A stretch of 64,000 nucleotides of DNA from Marinibactrum halimedae (GTDB taxonomy: Bacteria; Pseudomonadota; Gammaproteobacteria; Pseudomonadales; Cellvibrionaceae), in assembly GCF_021234875.1 (NCBI RefSeq), contig NZ_JAJQVM010000027.1:1-64000 (forward strand), in the 5' to 3' direction. Each line of letters opens with the position of its first letter. Positions within the stretch are counted from its first letter, which is position 1. Made by a program: the position numbers and the translations under genes. The notes below the pieces were generated by a model. That model did not search any database, was not told the DNA's origin, and saw only the letters and a list, made by a program, of their open reading frames with translations. Below, one piece after another: positions 56,489 through 64,000 of the stretch.

Positions 56489-57202
56489 ATGAGCGATGTG
56501 AACTACGCAGATATCACCAAAAATGGTCTGTGGAAGAACAATCCCGCACTCGTCCAACTACTTGGACTTTGCCCCTTATTAGCTGTCAGTGGGTCTGTAG
56601 TGAATGCGTTAGGTTTGGGACTTGCTACCATTTTGGTGTTAGTTGGCTCAAATATCGCCGTCTCCATGATTCGTAATGCCGTCACCGATGCCATTCGATT
56701 ACCGGCATTTGTGATGATTATTGCCTCATTCACTACCTGCACAGAGTTGTTAATGAAGGCGTTCACTTATGAGTTGTACCAAATTTTAGGAATTTTCATT
56801 GCGTTGATTGTTACCAACTGCGCCATTCTTGGGCGGGCTGACGCCTTTGCCAGCAAAAATAAGATCTTACCTTCGGCCATCGACGGATTAATGATGGGGG
56901 TTGGCTTTGCCTTAGTACTCCTAGCTGTTGGAGCAGTCAGAGAAGCACTGGGCAGTGGCACCTTATTCGCTAACATGCACCTATTATTGGGTGAAATGGG
57001 TAAGGGCATGACCATTACCCTAATCGACGATTACTCTGGGTTTTTGGTCGCCATTTTACCCCCCGGTGCATTCTTGGTGACCGGTTTTCTGATCGCTTTG
57101 AAAAATGTGATTGATCAATATCGAGAAGAAAAAGCCAAAGCCAATGCTCAACCGGTAGAAAAAGTCAGCCGACGTGTCCGAACCACAGGCACGATTCAAT
57201 AA
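56489..57202 (+). CDS. rnfE: Rnf complex membrane subunit RnfE
   Basis: The ATG at 56489 follows GAGAG; a TTG start 15 bases earlier is unlikely. The 237-residue protein has six helices, with [41 protein letters not shown] and [14 protein letters not shown] conserved. Its inner Cys pairs with that of RnfA. Last gene of the operon. In E. coli nth follows; here a YedI-type gene does. Confidence 0.95.
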   Translation: MSDVNYADITKNGLWKNNPALVQLLGLCPLLAVSGSVVNALGLGLATILVLVGSNIAVSMIRNAVTDAIRLPAFVMIIASFTTCTELLMKAFTYELYQILGIFIALIVTNCAILGRADAFASKNKILPSAIDGLMMGVGFALVLLAVGAVREALGSGTLFANMHLLLGEMGKGMTITLIDDYSGFLVAILPPGAFLVTGFLIALKNVIDQYREEKAKANAQPVEKVSRRVRTTGTIQ

Positions 57203-57272
57203 CACATCAATACTTCAAAACAGTAAATATCAAAACAATAAATATCAATACAGTGAATAAAAAGGACAACAC

Positions 57273-58217
57273 ATGGCGGCAGCGAACTTACTGACTCTGA
57301 TTGATGATATCGCCACCTTATTGGATGACGTGGCGGTATTAACCAAAGTAGCCACTCAAAAAACCGCCGGTGTACTGGGGGATGATCTTGCACTGAATGC
57401 CGAACAAGTTACTGGCGTAAGGGCAGATCGCGAACTGCCCGTGGTCTGGGCTGTGGCGAAAGGCTCATTAATGAACAAAGGTATTCTTGTGCCTGCGGCC
57501 TTAGCCATCAGTTATTTTTTGCCGATTTTAATTACACCATTATTGATGATCGGCGGCGCCTATTTGTGTTTTGAAGGGGTTGAAAAACTCGCCCATAAAT
57601 ACTTACACAAAAACAATAAAGAAGATGAGCACAAAGCACTGGTGAATGCCGTTGCCAACAACGATGTAGACATGGTGGAATTTGAAAAGAAAAAAGTGAA
57701 AGGCGCGATTCGTACTGACTTTATTTTATCCGCTGAAATCATTGCCATCACACTAGGGGCCGTAGCCAGCCAGCCTATTCACATGCAATTTGCCGTCCTA
57801 GTCGCGGTTTCCTTATTAATTACCGTGGGTGTCTACGGAATAGTGGCAGGTATTGTGAAACTGGATGACCTTGGAATTTGGCTTCAAAAAAAACCAGGCG
57901 AAACCCTTTGGCCAGCGGTACAACGCCGTATCGGAAGAGCCCTTCTGAGACTGGCTCCTTATCTCATGAAAACGTTATCCATCGCAGGAACGGTTGCCAT
58001 GTTTTTAGTGGGCGGTGGCATTATTGTTCATGGTATTGCGCCACTACACCATCTTATTGAAGCCATGGTTCATCATATTGCTTCGCCCACTGGCATTAGT
58101 GCACTAGAGCTGATTACCTCTATGCTCAGTGAAGCTATTGTCGGGATTATTATTGGTGCTATTGTGCTTTTTATTGTGAACATTGCCCAAAAAAGAAAGC
58201 CGTCCGGCGCACATTGA
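57273..58217 (+). CDS. YedI/DUF808 family membrane protein
   Basis: The 314-residue protein starts MAAANLLTLIDDIATLLDDVAVLTKVATQKTAGVLGDDLALNAEQVTG, the well-conserved family beginning. About six hydrophobic helices follow (ISYFLPILITPLLMIGGAYLCFEG, IAGTVAMFLVGGGIIVHGI and others). The family's function is unknown. AAAAAGGA precedes the ATG. It lies 70 bp after rnfE and may be read through from that operon or have its own promoter. Confidence 0.9.
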   Translation: MAAANLLTLIDDIATLLDDVAVLTKVATQKTAGVLGDDLALNAEQVTGVRADRELPVVWAVAKGSLMNKGILVPAALAISYFLPILITPLLMIGGAYLCFEGVEKLAHKYLHKNNKEDEHKALVNAVANNDVDMVEFEKKKVKGAIRTDFILSAEIIAITLGAVASQPIHMQFAVLVAVSLLITVGVYGIVAGIVKLDDLGIWLQKKPGETLWPAVQRRIGRALLRLAPYLMKTLSIAGTVAMFLVGGGIIVHGIAPLHHLIEAMVHHIASPTGISALELITSMLSEAIVGIIIGAIVLFIVNIAQKRKPSGAH

Positions 58218-58527
58218 TGAAGGTATTTTTCAAATTTAGCTTATCAATAAGTGCAAAGGGGTTTGCGCTTATTGAACCGTTTATTATATCTTTTTCTCAC
58301 TGCATTTCTTTCGAGTAAAAACTCGATTGTCCTCTATTTCAAAAAAATAGAGATCACTATCACACAAGCCATGGGATTATTACCGGTCTAATTTGAGCGT
58401 ACCGCTGAAAACCCAATTCACTTCACACATCTACACGCCTCCTCATGTGAAACTATTTCATCTCTCGTGATGACACCAAATATGTTCACGATCTTTCTTT
58501 TACTTTCTATCATTTATGGATGCCCCC

Positions 58528-59007
58528 ATGAAGAGCTCACCGTCTTATGCCACTACCGTAGACTCCTCTAACAATATTATTCACGAGCTCCCCTCCACTG
58601 AATTTTCCTTTTTGAATGCCAGCACAACCGATCTTCTTTCAATTACTTTTTTAGGCATATGCATATTGGTTATTTTATATGGAATGAAACGGTACGATGA
58701 TGCTCAAAAATCGAAACGTCAACCCTATCAAGATTTCTTAGATACGAATTCAAAACAATTGAAAAACGCTCAATCTCAAAATGATCGATCCAAAAACAAT
58801 TCACCTAAAAACAATTCACCTAAAAACAATTCACCTAGAAACAATGAATACGACAACACAGAGGCACAAGACGTTACGCCCATTACACAACCGGCAGGCA
58901 TCACACCAATAAAAAACATGACGCCCTTCCACCAACCTTTCGGCAATACTTCCCCAAAAGATCGGATAACGAATCAAGAAGAACTTCCCAAAGCCAGCAC
59001 AGGTTGA
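58528..59007 (+). CDS. Small membrane-anchored hypothetical protein with SPKNN repeats
   Basis: The ATG at 58528 (GGATG upstream) starts a 159-residue protein; a second ATG lies 4 codons earlier. One membrane helix (LSITFLGICILVILYGMK, about 37-55) is flanked by a Ser/Thr-rich N-terminus and a hydrophilic, disordered C-terminal part of about 100 residues with SKNN/SPKNN repeats and several Thr-Pro phrases. No family is recognised. The gap before it (58218-58527) holds no gene but contains a few AT-rich hairpin-like stretches. Confidence 0.6.
   Translation: MKSSPSYATTVDSSNNIIHELPSTEFSFLNASTTDLLSITFLGICILVILYGMKRYDDAQKSKRQPYQDFLDTNSKQLKNAQSQNDRSKNNSPKNNSPKNNSPRNNEYDNTEAQDVTPITQPAGITPIKNMTPFHQPFGNTSPKDRITNQEELPKASTG
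58792..58845 (+). repeat. 15-bp tandem repeat within the hypothetical gene
   Basis: AAAAACAATTCACCT is repeated three times exactly (58792-58836), then a partial copy with one change to 58845. It encodes the KNNSP repeats. The unit is a multiple of three, so copy-number changes keep the frame. Confidence 0.9.
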
Positions 59008-59038
59008 ATCACTTTACTTACACCACATAGAGAGTTGA

Positions 59039-60436
59039 TTAAACAGCGCTTTTTCCTCGCCAGCCTTCTGTATGCCAACGGTAAAGGATAAAACACGCTC
59101 GTAATATTTCATCGATTGCGAGCACGACCCACAGTAACACCAAACCCGCACCGGTTTTTTGCAGAAAAATCAAAAACGGAACTACAGACCAAATGAGCGT
59201 AACACTCATGGTGGCAGAAAAGCGGCCATCACCTGTACTCTTTAAAGCAACCCCCCCAATAATGTTCACCATACGTGCAGGCTCCATCACCAAAGCCACC
59301 AAAAATAATAAATGCGCCAATTCAATAATGGCGGTATCTTCGGTAAACACCTCTAAAAATACATCGGTGAAAAAAGCAAAGGCCGTTACAGCCGTTAGAG
59401 CAAAAATAATACTGTAGCGAAGTACACGGTAGAACGTTGCCTTCACTCGGTCGATATCCCCTTGGCCAAGGTAGTAACTCATTATAATCTGGCCCGCACT
59501 GGCCAACGTCCAAGACACCGCAATCACAAAAAATAACAAACGCATCGCATAAGTATTCGCCCCCATGGCAGTCACCCCAAGAGAGACAATTACCCAAGAA
59601 ACAAACATGCTTTGCGCAATGTAACTCATGGGTTCAACGGCATTAGGAATACCCACTTGTAAAATAGGACGGATGACATTGCGCATATCAACCAATGCGC
59701 CTTGTAAGTAGAAACGAATTTTGACGTGAAGATGCACAATAGCGACTAACAATAAAGCACCGACGGAATAACTGATGATGCTCGATAGGGCCACCCCTTC
59801 CAACCCCATTTTGGGAAAACCCAATACCCCCATAATAAAAACATAATTCAAAAAGATATTGAGCCCATTGGTCAGTAACGCTGCAATCATATTCCAGTGT
59901 GTTAGACCACGCGAAGCCAAAATAGAACTGTAACTAAAACGTAAACCAAGAGGTAAAAACGTAAACGCAATCAAGAATAGAAAAGTATGAGCATAACCAT
60001 TTTGTGTCTCTGTCATGCCAAACCACAACCCAATCTGAGAGCTGAACACCCACACTGGCGTGGCCAACACTAAAGCAAAAAGTGAACAAATGCCCACATT
60101 GGCCATGTACGTAGGCACAACACGATGTGTTTGCTGTGCACCCATCAACTGACAGGCCACAGCAGTGCCTGCGGTGGAGAATAAGGGTAAAATGAAAGAG
60201 CCCAACAAAATGATGGGCATCAGCAAACCCACAGTAGCGGCAATCTCATCAGACAATAAACTTAAAAAGTAAATGTCCGCAAAGCTCACCAACACACCCG
60301 TCAGTTGTTCAATCAGAATTGGCCAAGCCAAAGCCCAAAGCTTCAACTTTGGAGTGACTTTGGTCGCCTGCTCTTGCTTGCCACTGATTATTTTCGAGTC
60401 AGACACCTCATTTTTTGAAGAATCCGTAGAAGTCAT
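59039..60436 (-). CDS. MATE family efflux transporter
   Basis: The ATG at 60436 gives MTSTDSSKNEVSDSKII and 465 residues. Twelve helices follow a hydrophilic N-terminus: LWALAWPILIEQLTGVLVSFADIYFLSLLSDEIAATVG is the MATE start, and YVFIMGVLGFPKMGLEGVALSSIISY and VGIPNAVEPMSYIAQS are family-typical. Such transporters export cationic drugs or metabolites with Na+ or H+. Stands alone; the substrate is unknown. Convergent with the small membrane gene at its left. Confidence 0.9.
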   Translation of the reverse strand: MTSTDSSKNEVSDSKIISGKQEQATKVTPKLKLWALAWPILIEQLTGVLVSFADIYFLSLLSDEIAATVGLLMPIILLGSFILPLFSTAGTAVACQLMGAQQTHRVVPTYMANVGICSLFALVLATPVWVFSSQIGLWFGMTETQNGYAHTFLFLIAFTFLPLGLRFSYSSILASRGLTHWNMIAALLTNGLNIFLNYVFIMGVLGFPKMGLEGVALSSIISYSVGALLLVAIVHLHVKIRFYLQGALVDMRNVIRPILQVGIPNAVEPMSYIAQSMFVSWVIVSLGVTAMGANTYAMRLLFFVIAVSWTLASAGQIIMSYYLGQGDIDRVKATFYRVLRYSIIFALTAVTAFAFFTDVFLEVFTEDTAIIELAHLLFLVALVMEPARMVNIIGGVALKSTGDGRFSATMSVTLIWSVVPFLIFLQKTGAGLVLLWVVLAIDEILRACFILYRWHTEGWRGKSAV

Positions 60437-61134
60437 AAATATTCCATACACGCCATAGCGTTGACACTGAATACTCGATTACAAAGATCACGTTTTGCCA
60501 TAAGCCGATAACAAGCACCTCTATTATGGTTATGACCTATCCCTCTTTTCGAGCATATAAATTATAAGGTTGGCTTTAAACGCCAAGGTGGAAATAGTTT
60601 AGCGACTATATTTCATTAAATCATTTAAAATAATTTTTATATTTTAATTTATTATTATTAAAATCAAGAATTTTTGTTCTCATTAAGACTCTCAAAATTA
60701 GGATTAGTATCCTTTCGAATTTCAGCCATTACCGATGACAGGTGATGTTTGTCCTACCCTCTCTAACAGAAAAACTATCCCACGCAACACCATTTTAGAA
60801 TAAAAAATTATTCAATAAATTCCTGAATACTATAAAAAGATGGTTTTTTTCCGATCGATCCCAGAGCACTATGAAGACACTGGGTTACCCCCCAAAGACA
60901 CAGTGCCGACCACTACAAGCGGTTGCAACAAGAAGAATAATAAAACAATCAGGAGCACTACCATGTTTCACCTGATGAAAAAATATTTAATCAATATCTC
61001 CTGTGCCGTGCTACGTACCGCCATGCCCGCACACCCCAGTAAACTATTTTCTGTATCCAAAGCTTCATTCAAAAATCCCTACTTTTCTGAAACTGTTTTT
61101 TCCGTATCTGTCTTGTCCTTAAAAGGAGATCGCT
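60437..61134. other. Intergenic region and long leader of the dehydrogenase operon
   Basis: About 700 bases, very AT-rich from 60590 to 60700. A short reading frame starts at 60963 with AGGAG 8 bases upstream (MFHLMKKYLINISCAVL) and overlaps the E1 alpha start by 17 bases at 61135-61151; it might be a leader peptide but has no recognisable content. The ribosome-binding site of the E1 alpha gene (AAAGGAG) is at the right end. Confidence 0.4.
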
Positions 61135-62202
61135 ATGTATCAGGCGCTTAAATTGCCTCTGGATCAATGTCACCGTTTCATTAATGCCGACGGCACTTTA
61201 AAGCACACCATTGATGAGCAGGAATTTCCTCTTCTACTGGAGTGCTACAAAGCCATGATGCAGATTCGTATTTTCGATAAAAAATGCGTCTCCCTTCAAC
61301 GTACCGGTCGCTTTGGGACTTACCCCTCTGTATTGGGGATGGAAGCCATTGGCATTGGCGTAGGCAAGGCCATGGAAGAAGAAGACGTATTCGTTCCTTA
61401 CTATCGCGATCAAGCCACTCAAATGCTGCGTGGTGTCAGCCTTTACGAGATTTTGATGTACTGGGGCGGCGATGAACGAGGCGCCGACTACCAAAATTGC
61501 CGACAAGATCTCCCAAACTGCGTTCCCATTGCCACGCAATGTACCCATGCCGCCGGGGTTGCCTCAAGCTTTAAAATTCGCAAAGAAAAACGCGTTGCCG
61601 TCTGTTCACTAGGCGACGGCGCCAGCTCCAAAGGCGATTTTATGGAGTCTCTAAACCTAGCCGGGACGTGGAAGCTCCCCATGGTGTTTGTCATTAACAA
61701 TAACCAATGGGCAATCTCAGTACCTCGTCATTTACAGTCAGGCGCAGAACGCCTAGCCGATAAAGCCATCGGCGCCGGTATGCCCGGAGAGCAAGTCGAT
61801 GGCAACGATGTGTATGCCGTGTATCGCGCCGTGAAACGAGCCGTTGATCGGGCTCGCGCTGGAAAAGGCCCCGCGCTAATTGAAGCCATTTCATATCGGT
61901 TATGCGATCACACCACCGCCGATGATGCCAGCCGCTATCGCGCAAACGAAGAACTTGAAAAAGCCTGGGAATTTGAACCTGTAAAACGCCTTCGCGCGCT
62001 CCTTGAAAACAAAGGGCTCTGGAATGAATCGCAAGAATTAGCTTGGGCCGAACACTGCCAAGCCAACACCGATAAAGCCGTGGAGTTGTTCTTAAACACC
62101 GAGGCTCAGCCACCACACGCTATGTTCGACCATCTTTATGCCGAGCTGCCTACCCAGCTAGAAGAACAATACGCAACCTTATTGGCCAGACACCATGCAT
62201 AG
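61135..62202 (+). CDS. 2-oxoacid (pyruvate or branched-chain) dehydrogenase E1 alpha subunit
   Basis: The 355-residue protein is the E1 alpha of the heterotetrameric type. CSLGDGASSKGDFMESLNLAG with the following LPMVFVINNNQWAIS is the thiamine-diphosphate GDG...NN motif. YYRDQATQMLRG is a conserved substrate-channel segment, and YRLCDHTTADDASRYR is the phosphorylation-loop region typical of branched-chain and pyruvate E1 alpha. It binds TPP and decarboxylates the 2-oxoacid with E1 beta. AAAGGAG precedes the ATG. It is followed by E1 beta and E2 genes. The substrate cannot be fixed; both annotations occur for this family. Confidence 0.9.
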   Translation: MYQALKLPLDQCHRFINADGTLKHTIDEQEFPLLLECYKAMMQIRIFDKKCVSLQRTGRFGTYPSVLGMEAIGIGVGKAMEEEDVFVPYYRDQATQMLRGVSLYEILMYWGGDERGADYQNCRQDLPNCVPIATQCTHAAGVASSFKIRKEKRVAVCSLGDGASSKGDFMESLNLAGTWKLPMVFVINNNQWAISVPRHLQSGAERLADKAIGAGMPGEQVDGNDVYAVYRAVKRAVDRARAGKGPALIEAISYRLCDHTTADDASRYRANEELEKAWEFEPVKRLRALLENKGLWNESQELAWAEHCQANTDKAVELFLNTEAQPPHAMFDHLYAELPTQLEEQYATLLARHHA

Positions 62203-62293
62203 CTCACCCCGTACCTCAGAAACTCGACAAAATTCTCAAATGCCTGCATCGGCCTTAGGCCGGGCGCTACGAACGCCATTACCGGAGCCTGTT

Positions 62294-63316
62294 ATGAATG
62301 CACCGCTGAAAGAACTGCAACCCAACGCCAAAGTTCTGAAAGATCAAACACTCTTGGAGGCCGTGAATGCTGCACTCTTCACCGCCATGGGCAACGATGA
62401 CGATGTAGTGCTGCTGGGTGAAGATGTGGGAATGAATGGCGGTGTTTTCCGAGCGACAGCTGGCCTACAAGAAGCTTTCGGTAACCATCGTGTTATGGAT
62501 ACTCCGCTCGCTGAAGCATTGATTGCGGGAGTGGCCGTTGGTATGTCGACTCAAGGGTTAAAGCCAGTTGCAGAGTTGCAATTTATGGGCTTCGTCTTTC
62601 CTGCCTTCGAACATATCGCCTGTCATGCGGCGCGCATGCGCAATCGCACTCGCGGTCGATTAAGTTGCCCCATTGTGTTTCGCGCCCCTTTCGGAGGCGG
62701 CATTCACGCCCCCGAACATCATTCAGAAAGCACCGAAGCCCTCTTCGCTCACTTACCCGGTATTCGAGTGGTCATCCCCAGTTCACCAAGACGCGCCTAC
62801 GGATTATTACTCAGCGCCATAGAAAGTCCCGACCCGGTCTTGTTCCTTGAGCCCAAGCGCATTTATCGCTCCCTCAAATCGGACATTATTGATGACGGCC
62901 AAGGCTTACCCTTAGATACCTGTTTTACCTTAAAAGAAGGAAGCGACATCACTTTGGTCAGCTGGGGCGCGTTGGTGACCGAAACCTTAGATGCCGCCCA
63001 TGAGTTAGAAGCTCATGGTATCAGCGCGGAAGTGATTGATCTCGGCACCATTAAACCCTTAGATGAAGCGACTATTTTAGCGTCAGTCATGAAAACTGGC
63101 CGTTGTGTTATCGCTCATGAAGCCTGCCACAGTTTTGGCGTGGGTGCTGAAATTGCCGCGATGCTGGCAGAAAAAGCGCTCTTTAATTTACGCGCACCCA
63201 TTGCCCGAGTCACCGGGTACGACACCATAATGCCGTTACCCACCAACGAACATTACTACATGCCCCGCACCAACGACATCGTTGAAGCAGCCATTAATAC
63301 ACTGCAATACGAATAA
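62294..63316 (+). CDS. 2-oxoacid dehydrogenase E1 beta subunit
   Basis: The ATG at 62294 with GGAG 8 bases upstream gives MNAPLKELQPNAKVLKDQTLLEAVNAAL and 340 residues. An in-frame ATG at 62195 would overlap the E1 alpha stop by 8 bp and add 33 residues with no family similarity and no ribosome-binding site. Conserved parts are VVLLGEDVGMNGGVFRATAGLQEAFG, DTPLAEALIAGVAVGMSTQGLKPVAELQFMGF, HSESTEALFAHLPGIRVVIPSSP, and the C-terminal EVIDLGTIKPLD. With E1 alpha it makes the TPP-dependent core. A repeat-like structure separates it from the E2 gene. Confidence 0.9.
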   Translation: MNAPLKELQPNAKVLKDQTLLEAVNAALFTAMGNDDDVVLLGEDVGMNGGVFRATAGLQEAFGNHRVMDTPLAEALIAGVAVGMSTQGLKPVAELQFMGFVFPAFEHIACHAARMRNRTRGRLSCPIVFRAPFGGGIHAPEHHSESTEALFAHLPGIRVVIPSSPRRAYGLLLSAIESPDPVLFLEPKRIYRSLKSDIIDDGQGLPLDTCFTLKEGSDITLVSWGALVTETLDAAHELEAHGISAEVIDLGTIKPLDEATILASVMKTGRCVIAHEACHSFGVGAEIAAMLAEKALFNLRAPIARVTGYDTIMPLPTNEHYYMPRTNDIVEAAINTLQYE

Positions 63317-63375
63317 ATTGATCTCAATAAGAATTGAGAAATCGGACCGTTGACGAAGCTGGCGGTTATTTTTGG

Positions 63376-63432
63376 AGGGGCATCGCCGCAGGACGCGGCG
63401 ACTAAGCTCCATGGATGGATTCATGCGGCCCC
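63376..63432. repeat. Nested-hairpin (REP-like) intergenic repeat
   Basis: GGGGC (63377-63381) pairs with GCCCC (63428-63432) and encloses CGCCGC/GCGGCG (63384-63400) and CATG/CATG arms around GATGGATT (63410-63425). The GC content is well above that of its neighbours. The layout resembles dispersed REP or small mobile repeats. Only one copy is seen in this window. Confidence 0.5.
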
Positions 63433-63519
63433 GGAAAACATAACATCTAGCTTCACCGCACTATCCCAACCGAATACGTTACAGAAAATAACAATTAAAA
63501 AAGCACGAAAGGAGCCATT

Positions 63520-64000
63520 GTGAAATATTTCAGATTGCCCGATTTAGGCGAAGGGCTGCAAGAAGCCGAAGTGGTGGAATGGCATGTAAAACCTGGTGAC
63601 ACCGTAAAAGTGGATCAAAAATTAGTGTCTGTGGAAACGGCCAAAGCCATTGTCGAAATCCCATCCCCCTGTGATGCCACCATCGCAGAAGTCTTTGGTA
63701 AAGAAGGGGATTTTTTACATGTGGGAGAACCACTCATCGAATTTGTGGATGACGGCAGCGATGCCGGCACCGTCGTTGGAAAAATAGAAGGCAATGCCGA
63801 TAAAAAGCACCAACACACCGATGATTTCATTATTGGTGGTACTGGCAATATTAGTAACGCCAGCCCCGCGCCGCAAAGTTCACAAAGAGCCGCATTAAGA
63901 GACCCAAATGCCGGACGAAAATCCCCATCGGCAACGCCGGCGGTTAGAGCACTGGCTCAGCGACTCGAAGTAGACATCAACAGCGTACATGGCTCTGGCC
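63520..64000 (+). CDS. Dihydrolipoamide acyltransferase (E2), partial
   Basis: GTG start (GGAG upstream) and an open frame to the window edge: VKYFRLPDLGEGLQEAEVVE is the lipoyl domain start, and VETAKAIVEIPSP contains the lipoyl-Lys (ETAKA). After a linker rich in Gln, Ser, Ala and Pro (about 105-135), ATPAVRALAQRLEVDINSVHGSG begins the E1/E3-binding domain. The catalytic domain lies beyond the window. It follows E1 beta in the operon and is the core of the dehydrogenase complex. Confidence 0.92.
   Translation, partial: MKYFRLPDLGEGLQEAEVVEWHVKPGDTVKVDQKLVSVETAKAIVEIPSPCDATIAEVFGKEGDFLHVGEPLIEFVDDGSDAGTVVGKIEGNADKKHQHTDDFIIGGTGNISNASPAPQSSQRAALRDPNAGRKSPSATPAVRALAQRLEVDINSVHGSG

Overview
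The window reads as chromosome of a heterotrophic, probably marine gammaproteobacterium of moderate GC. Supporting this are a complete rnfABCDGE operon, an ampD/ampE/yajQ/ampG muropeptide-recycling block, an FxsA-groESL neighbourhood, class I fumarase, Fe-superoxide dismutase, an Na+-type alanine symporter and a xylan-utilisation locus. I cannot name the genus from sequence alone. No rRNA, tRNA, CRISPR array or intact prophage was seen.

Layout. (1) 1-2.7 kb is an accessory patch: the 5' end of a transposase gene (IS256-like) leaving the window, then a class I type III secretion chaperone-like gene and the 630-residue coiled-coil protein behind it, which looks like a chaperone/substrate pair without its apparatus. 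(2) 3.8-9 kb encodes exported proteins: a GH26-like glycanase with a Thr-Pro linker, a type IV pilin-like protein, a secreted DNA/RNA non-specific nuclease, and an unknown secreted protein with an unusual hairpin-rich leader. (3) 9.3-26 kb is mixed: a Fur-controlled TonB receptor, a YebC/YeeN-type regulator, an alanine symporter, an RND efflux adaptor and pump, a GNAT fusion, a caspase-like (clan CD) protein paired with a membrane protein, two gamma-glutamyl-putrescine-type catabolic genes and a crotonase. (4) 26.7-34.6 kb is housekeeping: fumarase, a Lar-like zinc ribbon, a coiled-coil membrane protein, sodB, groESL with a sigma-32 promoter, and fxsA. (5) 34.8-41 kb is a pentose/xylan locus: GH43 beta-xylosidase, GPH-type symporter, aldose 1-epimerase and a divergent LacI-family regulator. 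(6) 41-47 kb has a DUF481 outer-membrane protein, an alkyltransferase-like protein, a periplasmic thioredoxin and the amp block. (7) 47-58.2 kb has a DUF1631 protein, a retropepsin-like protease, the Rnf operon and a YedI-type protein. (8) 58.5-64 kb has a repeat-containing small membrane protein, a MATE transporter and a 2-oxoacid dehydrogenase operon (E1 alpha, E1 beta, E2) cut by the window end.

Functional links. The same 14-bp palindrome, TGTAAWCGWTTACA, lies upstream of the GH26-like glycanase (13 of 14 positions, 3613-3626) and in the divergent epimerase/lacI intergenic region (14 of 14, 39735-39748). This suggests that secreted glycanase, xylosidase, symporter and epimerase form one regulon under the LacI-type protein, with the secreted enzyme about 36 kb away. 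AmpG, AmpD and AmpE form a muropeptide import, cleavage and signalling set. The Rnf complex would couple ferredoxin/NADH redox chemistry to an ion gradient. Several annotated starts were moved downstream where a Shine-Dalgarno, a signal peptide or family alignment decides the issue.
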